From the NCBI GenBank assembly GCA_965653335.1, contig CBFGZU010000096.1:1-6438 (forward strand): a DNA stretch of 6,438 nt. Direction: 5' to 3'. The first letter of the stretch is position 1. Each line of letters begins with the position of its first letter. The DNA comes from Pseudolysinimonas_A sp965653335. GTDB taxonomy: Bacteria > Actinomycetota > Actinomycetes > Actinomycetales > Microbacteriaceae. Shown piece by piece: positions 1-6,438 of this stretch. The notes under the pieces are model-generated. The model saw nothing but the letters and a program-made list of their open reading frames with translations. It was not told the origin of the DNA and searched no databases. Both the position numbers and the translations under genes were made by a program.

Positions 1-1141
1 AGAAGTCGGGAAGCACGACCCGGTCGCCGCGGTAGGCGAACCGCACGTCGCGGAAGTCGAGGGCCCCCTTCGCCTCCCACAGGTCGACGGGAGCGATGGG
101 GTCGGGCACGCTCAGCTCCTCCTCGAGCACCCCCGAGATCTTCTCGAGCGCGGCGGCGGCCGACTGGTAGGAGTTGTAGAACATCGCCATCTCCTCCATC
201 GGGTCGAAGAAGCGGCGGGTGTAGAGCAGTACCGCGAGCAGCGACCCGATCGCGAGGCCGCCGTCGATGACCCGGAAGCCGCCGGCGAGCAGCACGACCG
301 CGATCGCCGTGTTGCCGATGAGCACGAGCCCGGGGTCGAAGATGCCGAACAGCCGGATGACGCGAGCGTTGGCATCCCGGTAGTCCTCGACGAGACCGCC
401 GAACTCCGCCGCGTTGCGCGCTTCGGTGCGGAATGCCTTGACCGCGCGGATGCCGGTCATCGTCTCGACGAACTTCACGATGAGGCGAGCCGACGCGACC
501 CGGGTCTGCCGGAAGCCACGTTGGGAGCGGGTCTGGAACCAGCGGGTGAGGATGGCGAGCGGCACGAGGGCAGCGGCGATGACGAGCCCGCTCAGCGGGT
601 CCAACGCGACGAGGGCGACCGCGACGAAGACCATGTACAGCACGCCGCGCACGAGCCCGTTGAGGCCGGAGTCGAGCAGTTCGCGGATCGACTCGAGGTC
701 GCTCGTCTGGCGGGCGATGATGCGGCCGGAGGTGTAGCTCTCGTGGAACTCGAGACTCAGCCGCTGGGAGTGCAGGAACACCCGGCGGCGCAGATCGAAC
801 AGGATCGCCTGACTCACTCGCGCCGAGAGCATCGTGTACCAGGAGATGAGAACCGCCCCGAGCACGCCCGTCACGAGGTAGGCACCGACCGCGACCCCGA
901 GCGGTACGACGTCGCCGCCGAGCGCGGCGGGAAGTCCGTCGTTGATGCCGAGCGCGATGAGCGCGGGCCCGGCCACCTGGGCGGCGGTGCTGACGACGAC
1001 GACGAACAGGGTGAGGATGACGCGGCCGCGCACCGGGCGCAGCAACGAGCCGAGCAGGCGGAGCGACCGCGCCCGGATCAGCCGGCTCTCGTCGCGGGTG
1101 TAGTCGCCGCGCTCCTCACCCTCGACTCCGGTGACGCTCAT
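1..1141 (-). CDS. ABC exporter half-transporter, second subunit (C-terminus beyond window)
   Basis: Continuous open frame from ATG at 1141 to the window edge: 380 codons, no stop. It encodes a type I ABC exporter subunit in which a membrane domain precedes the ATPase. Hydrophobic segments lie near residues 41-64, 79-101, 163-180, 182-199, 263-288 and 290-310, giving the expected six helices. The stretch around residues 227-240 (ETMTGIRAVKAFRTE) is the conserved loop between helices 4 and 5 of this family. The nucleotide-binding domain begins near residue 361, and FAYRGD carries the adenine-stacking A-loop tyrosine (Tyr370). Walker A, signature, Walker B and H-loop lie beyond the window. The ATG overlaps the upstream ABC gene's TGA by 4 bp and has a strong Shine-Dalgarno, so the start is firm and the two subunits are probably made together as a heterodimer. 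Substrate unknown; a drug, lipid or peptide exporter is possible. Confidence 0.93.
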   Translation of the reverse strand, partial: MSVTGVEGEERGDYTRDESRLIRARSLRLLGSLLRPVRGRVILTLFVVVVSTAAQVAGPALIALGINDGLPAALGGDVVPLGVAVGAYLVTGVLGAVLISWYTMLSARVSQAILFDLRRRVFLHSQRLSLEFHESYTSGRIIARQTSDLESIRELLDSGLNGLVRGVLYMVFVAVALVALDPLSGLVIAAALVPLAILTRWFQTRSQRGFRQTRVASARLIVKFVETMTGIRAVKAFRTEARNAAEFGGLVEDYRDANARVIRLFGIFDPGLVLIGNTAIAVVLLAGGFRVIDGGLAIGSLLAVLLYTRRFFDPMEEMAMFYNSYQSAAAALEKISGVLEEELSVPDPIAPVDLWEAKGALDFRDVRFAYRGDRVVLPDF

Positions 1142-2952
1142 TTCTCCACCTCCCGCGTGTTGTCGGGCTCGAGCGACGAGATCACGTAGCGGTAGTGCGC
1201 GTTCGTCGCGAGCAGCTGGGAGTGGGTGCCGACGGCCGTCACCTTGCCGTCTTGCAGCAGCGCGACCCGGTCGGCGAGCTGCACGGTGGAGGGGCGGTGG
1301 GCGACGATGAGCGCCGTGGTGGTCGCGAGCACGCGACGCAGCGCCGCCTCGACACGAGCCTCGGTGTCGACGTCGAGCGCCGACAGCGGGTCGTCGAGCA
1401 CGAGCACTGCCGGCGCTGCCGCGACGGCCCGGGCGAGGGCCAGCCGCTGCCGTTGGCCACCCGAGAGGGATAGCCCCTCCTCGCCGACGATCGTGTTCTC
1501 GCCCTCGGGGAGCTCGGCGACGAAGTCGGCCTGCGCGATCTCGAGCGCTTCGGCGAGCACCGCCACGCCGGCTTCGGCGTCGTCGGCGAGTTCGGGACGC
1601 CCGAGCAGCACGTTGTCGCGCACGGATGCCGAGAACAGCGTCGCGTCTTCGAACGCCATCGCGATCCGGCGGCGCAGCTCCTCGCGGGTGAGGTCGCGGA
1701 TGTCGACGCCGTCGAGCTTGATCGCGCCGCCGGTGACGTCGTAGAGCCGAGTCGTCAGGGCCGTGAGGGTGGTCTTGCCCGACCCGGTGAGACCGACGAG
1801 CGCCATCGTCTCGCCGGGTTCCACCTCGAGGTCGACGCCGTCGATGAGGTCGGGAACCCCGTCACCGGCATCCTGGTAGCGGAAGTGCACGTTCTCGAAA
1901 CTCAGCCGGCCGCGCGGTTCCGCCACCGTCGCGGGAGTCGCGGAGTCCGTGATCGGGTTGGGTGAGTCGAGTACCTCGAAGAGCCGGTCGACAGCGGTGC
2001 GCGTGTCGAAGGTCATCGACAGCAGGAAGCCGATCGACTCGATCGGGAAGCGCAGCACCGTCGCCGTCGCGAAGAACGCGATGAGCCCGCCGCTCGTCAT
2101 CTGGTCGTTCGCAACGAGCCACACCCCGCCGCCGAGGCAGAGGGCGAAGGCGATGTCGGGCACGAGCAGCAGCCACAGCCAGATACTCGCGATCGCGCGC
2201 GCTTTGTCGAGTTCGGTGCCGCGCAACCGGTCGGCCTGCCGGGTGAACTTCTCGAGCGAGTGCGTGCCGCGGCCGAACGCCTTGAGCACGCGGATACCGT
2301 GGACGCTCTCCTCGACCGCCGTCGCGAGGTCGCCCTGCTGGTCTTGCGAGCGGCGCGCGACGATCGAGTACTTGTGCTCGAACACGTAGCCGTAGATCCA
2401 CAGCGGGATCGAGCAGACCAGGAAGACGAGGGCCAGCACCCCGTTCCAGAAGAACAGCACAACCGCGCCGACGGCGATCGTAACGAAGTTGACGATGAGC
2501 AGCACGACGCCGAAGGACAGCCAGCGGCGGATGAGCCCGAGGTCGCTCATCGCGCGCGACAGCAGCTGCCCGCTCTGCCACTTGTCGTGGAACGCGACCG
2601 GCAGATCTTGCAATCTCGCGTACAGCGTCGTGCGCAACGCCGCCTCGACGTGGGTGCCGGGCGTGAGCACGAAGAACCGCCGAGCCATGATGAACGCCGC
2701 CTCGAGCACACCGAGCACGAGCACGATGATCGCCGCCGGCCACACCTGTGCGGAGTCTCCTCTCGCGAGCGGCCCGTCGACGAGCGACTGCAGCACGAGC
2801 GGGATGCCGAGCGCGACGAGTCCGGCGAGCAGCGCGGCGACCATCCCGAGGATGATGCGCGGCAGCGCAGGACGCACGAAGGGCAGGAGGCGCCAGAGGG
2901 TGCGCGCTGTTCCGGCCCGCGAGGGCGAGGAGACCGAGGAGGGATCAGGCAT
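1138..2952 (-). CDS. ABC exporter half-transporter, first subunit, with degenerate ATPase residues
   Basis: A complete 604-residue half-transporter, normal length for the type I exporter family. Membrane helices lie near residues 33-57, 70-92, 146-168, 170-191, 255-281 and 289-313. The ATPase domain begins near residue 349. Visible motifs: A-loop Tyr359, Walker A GLTGSGKTT (387-395), signature LSGGQ (496-500), Walker B AVLVLDD (515-521), D-loop SALD (524-527), H-loop His552. Two positions are unusual. The Q-loop glutamine is Glu435 (AFED) and the catalytic glutamate after Walker B is Asp521. This pattern is known from one partner of heterodimeric exporters such as TM287/288 and LmrCD, and fits the partner gene that overlaps it by 4 bp. 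I recall similar AFED/LDDP motifs in other actinobacterial ABC pairs, possibly including mycobacterial Rv1272c/Rv1273c. The ATG at 2952 lacks a clear Shine-Dalgarno, so the exact N-terminus is less certain. Substrate unknown. Confidence 0.95.
   Translation of the reverse strand: MPDPSSVSSPSRAGTARTLWRLLPFVRPALPRIILGMVAALLAGLVALGIPLVLQSLVDGPLARGDSAQVWPAAIIVLVLGVLEAAFIMARRFFVLTPGTHVEAALRTTLYARLQDLPVAFHDKWQSGQLLSRAMSDLGLIRRWLSFGVVLLIVNFVTIAVGAVVLFFWNGVLALVFLVCSIPLWIYGYVFEHKYSIVARRSQDQQGDLATAVEESVHGIRVLKAFGRGTHSLEKFTRQADRLRGTELDKARAIASIWLWLLLVPDIAFALCLGGGVWLVANDQMTSGGLIAFFATATVLRFPIESIGFLLSMTFDTRTAVDRLFEVLDSPNPITDSATPATVAEPRGRLSFENVHFRYQDAGDGVPDLIDGVDLEVEPGETMALVGLTGSGKTTLTALTTRLYDVTGGAIKLDGVDIRDLTREELRRRIAMAFEDATLFSASVRDNVLLGRPELADDAEAGVAVLAEALEIAQADFVAELPEGENTIVGEEGLSLSGGQRQRLALARAVAAAPAVLVLDDPLSALDVDTEARVEAALRRVLATTTALIVAHRPSTVQLADRVALLQDGKVTAVGTHSQLLATNAHYRYVISSLEPDNTREVEK
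1148..1153 (-). promoter_or_regulatory. Shine-Dalgarno of the second ABC gene
   Basis: GGAGGT on the minus strand, 6 nt before the ATG at 1141. It lies inside the last codons of the upstream ABC gene. It is the strongest ribosome site in the window. Together with the ATGA overlap it fixes the start and suggests coupled translation. Confidence 0.8.
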
Positions 2953-2963
2953 GAGGACGAGGT

Positions 2964-2985
2964 GCCGCCCTGGTGGCAGGGCAGC
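2964..2985 (-). other. Hairpin in the purH-ABC gap, at the predicted 5' end of the ABC mRNA
   Basis: Inverted repeat with a 9-bp stem: GCTGCCCTG, loop CCAC, then CAGGGCGGC on the minus strand, with one G-U pair. It ends 11 nt before the ABC start codon and begins about where transcription from the TAGGCT box would start. No T-tract follows, so it is not a classical intrinsic terminator. It could stabilise the 5' end of the ABC mRNA, affect initiation there, or protect the 3' end of the purH transcript. Confidence 0.45.
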
Positions 2986-2990
2986 CTTCG

Positions 2991-3019
2991 AGCCTAGACC
3001 CGATTCGGACGCGAGTGAA
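2991..3019 (-). promoter_or_regulatory. Candidate promoter for the ABC transporter pair
   Basis: On the minus strand, TTCACT (3019-3014; 4 of 6 match to TTGACA) is separated by 17 bp from TAGGCT (2996-2991), which fits the actinobacterial TANNNT -10 pattern. It starts 2 nt after the purH stop codon and lies in the only sizeable gap. Predicted transcription start is near 2984, giving a leader of about 32 nt. Its position supports separate transcription of the ABC genes from the purine genes, though read-through is also possible because no clear terminator is present. Confidence 0.5.
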
Positions 3020-3021
3020 GC

Positions 3022-4608
3022 TCAGTGGAAGAAGTGCCGCTCGCCGGTGAAATACATCGAGATCCCCGCCGCCTCGGCCGCGGCGATCGTCTCGTTGTCG
3101 CGAACCGAACCGCCGGGTTGCACGATCGCTTTCACTCCGGCGTCGATGAGAATCTGCGGCCCGTCTTCGAACGGGAAGAACGCATCGGATGCCGCGACGC
3201 TCCCCCGCGCTCGATCCCCGGCCCTCGAGACGGCGAGCCGGCACGAGTCGACCCGGTTGACCTGGCCCATTCCGATGCCGACCGACGCGCCGCCCGCGGC
3301 GAGCAGGATCGCGTTCGACTTGACCGCGCGGCACGCCCGCCAGGCGAACTCGAGGTCGGCGAGGGTGGCGGCGTCGGCGGCCGGACCGGCGGCGAGCTTC
3401 CACTGCAGGGCGGGCGTGAACCGCGTGTCGAGCGTCTGCACGAGAAGCCCGCCGGAGATGCGCCGGAACTCGTTGCGACCGTCGGCGAACCCGGCGGGTA
3501 GCTCGAGCACCCGGAGGTTGGTCTTGCCCGCGAACACCTCGAGGGCGCCCGGCTCGAACCCGGGGGCGACGATCACCTCGGTGAAGATCTCAGCGATCGA
3601 TTCGGCCGCCTCGCGGGTGACGGGTGCGTTGGCCGCGATGACGCCGCCGAACGCCGACACCGGGTCGCACGCATGCGCGAGGGCGTGGGCCTCGACGATC
3701 GTGGCGGCGGTGGCGACCCCGCACGGGTTGGCGTGCTTGATGATCGCGACCGTCGGCGTCGCGTGGTCGTAGGCGGCACGCACCGCGGCATCCGCGTCGA
3801 CGTAGTTGTTGTACGACATCTCCTTGCCCTGCAGCTGCCGGGTCTGGGCGATGCCGGCACCGTGCGGGCTCCGGTAGAGCGCGGCGCGCTGGTGCGAGTT
3901 CTCGCCATAGCGCAGCACGTCGGCGCGGTCCCACGATGCGCCCATCCAGCCTGGGAAGCCCGAGCCCTCGTCGTCGGGCGCGAGCACACTCCCGATCCAG
4001 GAGGCCACGGCGATGTCGTAGTCGGCTGTGTGCCGGAAGGCCTCGCGCGCCAGTTCACGTCGCTGCAGCAGCGAGGTGCCGCCTGCGGCGAGGGCATCCA
4101 CGATGTCGCCGTAGCGCTCCGGGTTCACGACGACGGCGACGTTGGCGTGATTCTTCGCGCTCGCCCGCACCATCGCGGGGCCGCCGATGTCGATCTGCTC
4201 GACGACGGCCTCCGGCTCCGCCCCGCTCGCGACGGTCGCGGCGAACGGGTAGAGGTTGATGACGGCAAGCTCGAACGGCTCGATGTCGAACGCCGCCAGT
4301 TCGGTTTCGTGAGACTCGAGCCGCAGATCGGCGAGGAGCCCCGAATGCACCTTCGGGTGCAGGGTGCGCACGCGGCCGTCGAGGTGCTCGGGGAATCCGG
4401 TGAGCTCGCCGATCTGCGTCACCGGAATGCCAGCGTCGGCGATGGCTTTCGACGTCCCGCCGGTCGACACGATCTCGACGCCCGCGTCGACGAGCGCCCG
4501 CGCGAGGTCGATGAGTCCCGTCTTGTCACTCACCGCGACGATCGCGCGCCGGATCGGCACGAGATCGCGCTCGCGGTACAGGGCGGGGTCGATGGATGCG
4601 CCACTCAT
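3022..4608 (-). CDS. purH: Bifunctional AICAR formyltransferase / IMP cyclohydrolase
   Basis: PurH catalyses the last two steps of de novo purine synthesis in the cytoplasm: AICAR + 10-formyl-THF to FAICAR, then ring closure to IMP. The protein is 528 residues, full length for the family. The N-terminal cyclohydrolase (MGS-like) domain, about 18-205, shows VSDKTGL (26-32), STGGTSKAI (48-56) and GFPEHLDGRVRTLHPK (71-86). The formyltransferase domain shows RYGENSHQ (233-240), KEMSYNNYVDADAA (262-275), the catalytic Lys291-His292 in IIKHANPCG, SAFGGVIAAN (318-327), VKSNAI (429-434), GMGQVNRVDS (446-455), SDAFFPFEDG (474-483) and QPGGSVRDNET (497-507). All key residues are intact. The start is the ATG at 4608, which shares ATGA with the purN stop and has AAGGA upstream. 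The frame stays open 118 codons further, but that stretch is Arg-rich, lies inside purN and does not resemble PurH. Confidence 0.98.
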   Translation of the reverse strand: MSGASIDPALYRERDLVPIRRAIVAVSDKTGLIDLARALVDAGVEIVSTGGTSKAIADAGIPVTQIGELTGFPEHLDGRVRTLHPKVHSGLLADLRLESHETELAAFDIEPFELAVINLYPFAATVASGAEPEAVVEQIDIGGPAMVRASAKNHANVAVVVNPERYGDIVDALAAGGTSLLQRRELAREAFRHTADYDIAVASWIGSVLAPDDEGSGFPGWMGASWDRADVLRYGENSHQRAALYRSPHGAGIAQTRQLQGKEMSYNNYVDADAAVRAAYDHATPTVAIIKHANPCGVATAATIVEAHALAHACDPVSAFGGVIAANAPVTREAAESIAEIFTEVIVAPGFEPGALEVFAGKTNLRVLELPAGFADGRNEFRRISGGLLVQTLDTRFTPALQWKLAAGPAADAATLADLEFAWRACRAVKSNAILLAAGGASVGIGMGQVNRVDSCRLAVSRAGDRARGSVAASDAFFPFEDGPQILIDAGVKAIVQPGGSVRDNETIAAAEAAGISMYFTGERHFFH

Positions 4609-5192
4609 TGCCGTTCCTTCAGATTCACGCGGGAGTTCGCGATGTCGAGCACGACCTGCACGAGCAGTTCGCGTTCGACGAGCTTGATGCGGTCGTGCAG
4701 CCGCGACTCGGTGTCGCCGGGCAGCACGGGCACGCGGCGCTGGGCGACGACCGGCCCGGTGTCGACCCCGGCGTCGACGACGATGACCGACGCGCCCGTT
4801 TCGGCGACCCCGGCCGCGAGTGCATCCCGCACGCCGTGGGCGCCCGGAAACTCGGGCAGGTACGCCGGATGCGTGTTGAGCAGGTTCGGCGCGAGCGCCT
4901 CGACGACGGTCGGCGGCAGAAGCCGCATGAATCCGGAGAGGATGACGAGGTCGGCATCCCATTGGCGCACCTGGGCGAGCAACTCGTCACCCCACGCCTC
5001 GCGGGTCGGAAACGCCCCGAACGGCACAACGAAAGTCGGGATGTTGTACTCCTCGCCGTGAGCGAGACCGTCGGCATCGCGGTCGGCGCCGATCGCGACG
5101 ACCCGGGCGGGGAATTGCGCGTCTTCGCTCGCTTCGAGCAGGGCGCGGAGGTTGCTCCCGCCCCCGGAGATGAGGACGACGAGCCGGAGCAC
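4605..5192 (-). CDS. purN: Phosphoribosylglycinamide formyltransferase (GAR transformylase)
   Basis: PurN transfers the formyl group of 10-formyl-THF to glycinamide ribonucleotide, the third step of purine synthesis. The 195-residue protein matches the family in length. It begins with VVLISGGGSNLRALL (5-19), holding the phosphate-binding SGGGSNL loop. It carries VILSGFMRLLP (83-93), then Asn106 and His108 in NTHPAYLPEFPGAHG, and Asp144 in VDAGVDTGPVVAQR. The Asn/His/Asp set is the catalytic triad of the family and falls at the same numbers as in the E. coli enzyme. The start is a GTG at 5192, chosen because the family's conserved beta strand begins at residue 3. It begins 9 bp after the DUF6350 stop, and its TGA overlaps the purH ATG by 4 bp. 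The upstream Shine-Dalgarno is weak at best, and a TAGGCT box sits 6 nt before the GTG. Confidence 0.98.
   Translation of the reverse strand: MLRLVVLISGGGSNLRALLEASEDAQFPARVVAIGADRDADGLAHGEEYNIPTFVVPFGAFPTREAWGDELLAQVRQWDADLVILSGFMRLLPPTVVEALAPNLLNTHPAYLPEFPGAHGVRDALAAGVAETGASVIVVDAGVDTGPVVAQRRVPVLPGDTESRLHDRIKLVERELLVQVVLDIANSRVNLKERQ
4615..4619 (-). promoter_or_regulatory. Shine-Dalgarno of purH
   Basis: AAGGA on the minus strand, 6 nt before the purH ATG at 4608 and inside the last codons of purN. With the ATGA stop/start overlap it settles the purH start and suggests translational coupling of the two purine genes. Confidence 0.7.
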
Positions 5193-5198
5193 CCGTCC

Positions 5199-5204
5199 AG
5201 CCTA
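5199..5204 (-). promoter_or_regulatory. Candidate -10 box for leaderless purN transcription
   Basis: TAGGCT on the minus strand begins with the TAG stop codon of the DUF6350 gene. The 6 nt GGACGG follow, then the purN GTG. A TANNNT box 6-7 nt before a start codon is the usual leaderless layout in actinomycetes, and the box and spacing match those before the DUF6350 gene. I see no -35 match at 16-18 bp. The overlap with a stop codon could be chance. Confidence 0.35.
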
Positions 5205-6416
5205 TCGGCGCGCGCTGGCGCGGCCGGGCAGCCGGGATGCCGCCGCCAGCCCGATGCCGATCGCGACGGCGAACTCGGCGGCGGCGACGAGGCCGACGGC
5301 GATCGGATCGGGTCCGACTTCGACGAGACGTCCCGGGCCGGCCGCGCCCCCCGACGCCGCCGCGAGGAAACCGGTCAGCGCCCCGCCGACGATCCCGCCT
5401 CCCGCCGCGACTCCGAGCACGACGAGCGGCCCGAGGGCGTCGAACGTCCGCGACAACGCGGGGCGCACCGCAACTCCGGCGAAGAACGCCGCGACGACCG
5501 GAACGAGAACGCCGAGGAACCCGAACGCCGAGTCGCCGGTCGGCAGCGCGCCGAGGACGGGAAGCGCCGGAATCGGCCCGAGCGCGGTGCCGACCGCTGA
5601 GACGTGCGACCCGACGCCGATCGCGAAGCCCGGCCCGACGAACCAGGCGACCGCCCAGAGCACGAGGTTGGGCGAAATGGCGAGTTGCCCGGCGGTGAGG
5701 GCGATGCCGCCGACGACTTCGGTGTGCAGGGCTTCGTAGAGGCCGATCATGTCGGGAAACCGCAATACGAACAGGACGGCGACTCCCACGGCGGCGACGG
5801 CGACGGTGAGCGTGACGGCACCGATCCCCGCGCGCAGGGCCGCCCCGGCCGCGGCGCGCAACTCGGGCGACAGGCGATCCAGCACATCCGAAAGCCGGTC
5901 GCGATCGCCGTCGCGGCGCGCCCGCAGCACCCCGATGACGACGCCCGCACCGAAGACCGCCGCCGGCAGGATGAGGCCCTGCACGAGTGACGGGCGTGCC
6001 GCGGAATGCAGCGCCGTCGCGGTCACCCCGAGCCCCGCGGCGGCGAACACGATGACCGCGGTCAGGCCGCCCAGCATCCGGTGCCCCGTCTCGGCGATCC
6101 GACCCCCCGCGCGGGCCCCGAGCAGCGCGGTGAGAAGAGCGAACCCCAGCAGAGCGATCGTGACTTTCACCGGGTCGCCGGCGGTGGGCAGCCCGAGGGC
6201 TTCCGCGAGAAGCGGGTCGAGCGTGAAGGTCACGTCGACCCCGTGCCCGAGCAGCCAGACGTCGACCGCGGCGCGCCAGAACACCGTCCACTCGGGGGCG
6301 AAGCCGAAGTGCGCGGCCCACACGATTGTGAGCGGCACGAGCGGGATGGCGACGCCGATCGCGAGCACGAGCAACGACTCGAGCCCCGCGAGGAGGACGG
6401 TCAGTCGCCGAGTCAC
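5202..6416 (-). CDS. DUF6350 family polytopic membrane protein (PerM-like)
   Basis: A 404-residue, very hydrophobic protein rich in Ala, Gly, Val and Leu, with about eight or nine membrane segments, roughly 8-35, 84-101, 114-136, 144-164, 193-218, 232-262, 299-317, 326-352 and 371-394. The most family-like part is 227-292, with LAISPNLVLWAVAWFVGPGFAIG and a later LGPIPALPVLGALP, which I recognise as the conserved core of DUF6350. A charged cytoplasmic-looking loop (165-189, ARRDGDRDRLSD) interrupts the membrane segments. The M. tuberculosis member, PerM (Rv0955), also lies directly before purN-purH and has been linked to cell division and persistence. A cell-envelope or division role here is inferred from that relative only; no catalytic motif is visible. 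The GTG at 6416 is chosen because the first membrane helix follows at once and a TAGGGT box sits 6 nt upstream; there is no Shine-Dalgarno. Confidence 0.88.
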   Translation of the reverse strand: MTRRLTVLLAGLESLLVLAIGVAIPLVPLTIVWAAHFGFAPEWTVFWRAAVDVWLLGHGVDVTFTLDPLLAEALGLPTAGDPVKVTIALLGFALLTALLGARAGGRIAETGHRMLGGLTAVIVFAAAGLGVTATALHSAARPSLVQGLILPAAVFGAGVVIGVLRARRDGDRDRLSDVLDRLSPELRAAAGAALRAGIGAVTLTVAVAAVGVAVLFVLRFPDMIGLYEALHTEVVGGIALTAGQLAISPNLVLWAVAWFVGPGFAIGVGSHVSAVGTALGPIPALPVLGALPTGDSAFGFLGVLVPVVAAFFAGVAVRPALSRTFDALGPLVVLGVAAGGGIVGGALTGFLAAASGGAAGPGRLVEVGPDPIAVGLVAAAEFAVAIGIGLAAASRLPGRASARR

Positions 6417-6422
6417 GGCCCG

Positions 6423-6428
6423 ACCCTA
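6423..6428 (-). promoter_or_regulatory. Candidate -10 box for leaderless DUF6350-purN-purH transcription
   Basis: TAGGGT on the minus strand (in GATAGGGT) fits TANNNT. Six nt, CGGGCC, separate it from the GTG at 6416, so transcription would begin at or beside the start codon. No Shine-Dalgarno is present in the 22 nt visible upstream, which agrees with a leaderless message. Any -35 element lies outside the window. Confidence 0.5.
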
Positions 6429-6438
6429 TCCCGCGGCA

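Noticed and set aside
521..1189. Plus-strand open frame (222 codons) opposite the second ABC gene
   Set aside because: The minus strand here encodes a clear ABC membrane domain. The plus-strand product is acidic and low in complexity, a typical shadow.
2964..2985. Hairpin as an intrinsic terminator of the purine operon
   Set aside because: No run of T follows the stem on the minus strand (ACCTCGTCCTC), so only a general hairpin is reported; a Rho-dependent or T-less terminator cannot be excluded.
2489..3772. Plus-strand open frame (427 codons) crossing the purH-ABC gap
   Set aside because: Ser/Ala/Arg/Pro-rich translation with no domain. It runs antisense to two well-supported genes and is best explained by G+C composition.
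4609..4962. 118-codon N-terminal extension of the purH frame
   Set aside because: It lies inside purN in another frame, is Arg-rich without similarity to PurH, and the ATG at 4608 with its Shine-Dalgarno and ATGA overlap is far better.
3673..5061. Long plus-strand open frame (462 codons) opposite purH and purN
   Set aside because: It lies wholly antisense to two genes with intact catalytic motifs. Its translation is rich in Arg, Gly, Asp and Val with no recognisable domain, as expected of the non-coding strand in high-GC DNA.
1..6438. tRNA, rRNA, CRISPR array, insertion sequence or purine riboswitch
   Set aside because: No tandem or spaced direct repeats, transposase-like frame, tRNA-like cloverleaf or purine-aptamer core was seen. 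Genes fill almost the whole window and the longest gap is 69 bp.

Overview
The window is about 70% G+C by eye. All five genes are on the minus strand and closely packed, with many GTG/ATG starts, 4-bp stop/start overlaps and long open frames on the non-coding strand. This points to a high-GC actinomycete. The gene order and protein sequences fit Microbacteriaceae or a close relative, but I cannot name the genus.

In transcription order (right to left): (1) 6416-5202, a polytopic membrane protein of the DUF6350 family, the family of mycobacterial PerM; (2) 5192-4605, purN, glycinamide ribonucleotide formyltransferase; (3) 4608-3022, purH, the bifunctional AICAR formyltransferase/IMP cyclohydrolase; (4) 2952-1138, a complete ABC exporter half-transporter; (5) 1141-1, a second half-transporter, cut by the window edge just inside its nucleotide-binding domain. 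purN and purH share an ATGA overlap, and so do the two ABC genes. The DUF6350-purN gap is 9 bp. The only real intergenic space is 69 bp between purH and the ABC pair.

PurN adds the first formyl group to the purine ring and PurH performs the last two steps to IMP. Both use 10-formyltetrahydrofolate, so this is a compact folate-dependent purine module. DUF6350 next to purN-purH is a conserved actinobacterial arrangement (in M. tuberculosis, Rv0955-purN-purH). The ABC pair looks like a separate transcription unit encoding a heterodimeric exporter. Its first subunit carries substitutions (Q-loop Gln to Glu, catalytic Glu to Asp) typical of one degenerate ATP site.

Nothing in the window is clearly a new biological system. 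The best non-coding signals are: three TAGG(G/C)T boxes, the only ones I find on the coding strand, each at the head of a gene and two of them exactly 6 nt before a GTG start, suggesting leaderless transcripts; a hairpin at the predicted 5' end of the ABC mRNA; and a clear excess of the heptamer GGATGCC/GGCATCC. I see no RNA genes, mobile elements, CRISPR array or riboswitch. Apart from the 69-bp gap there is no gene-free stretch.
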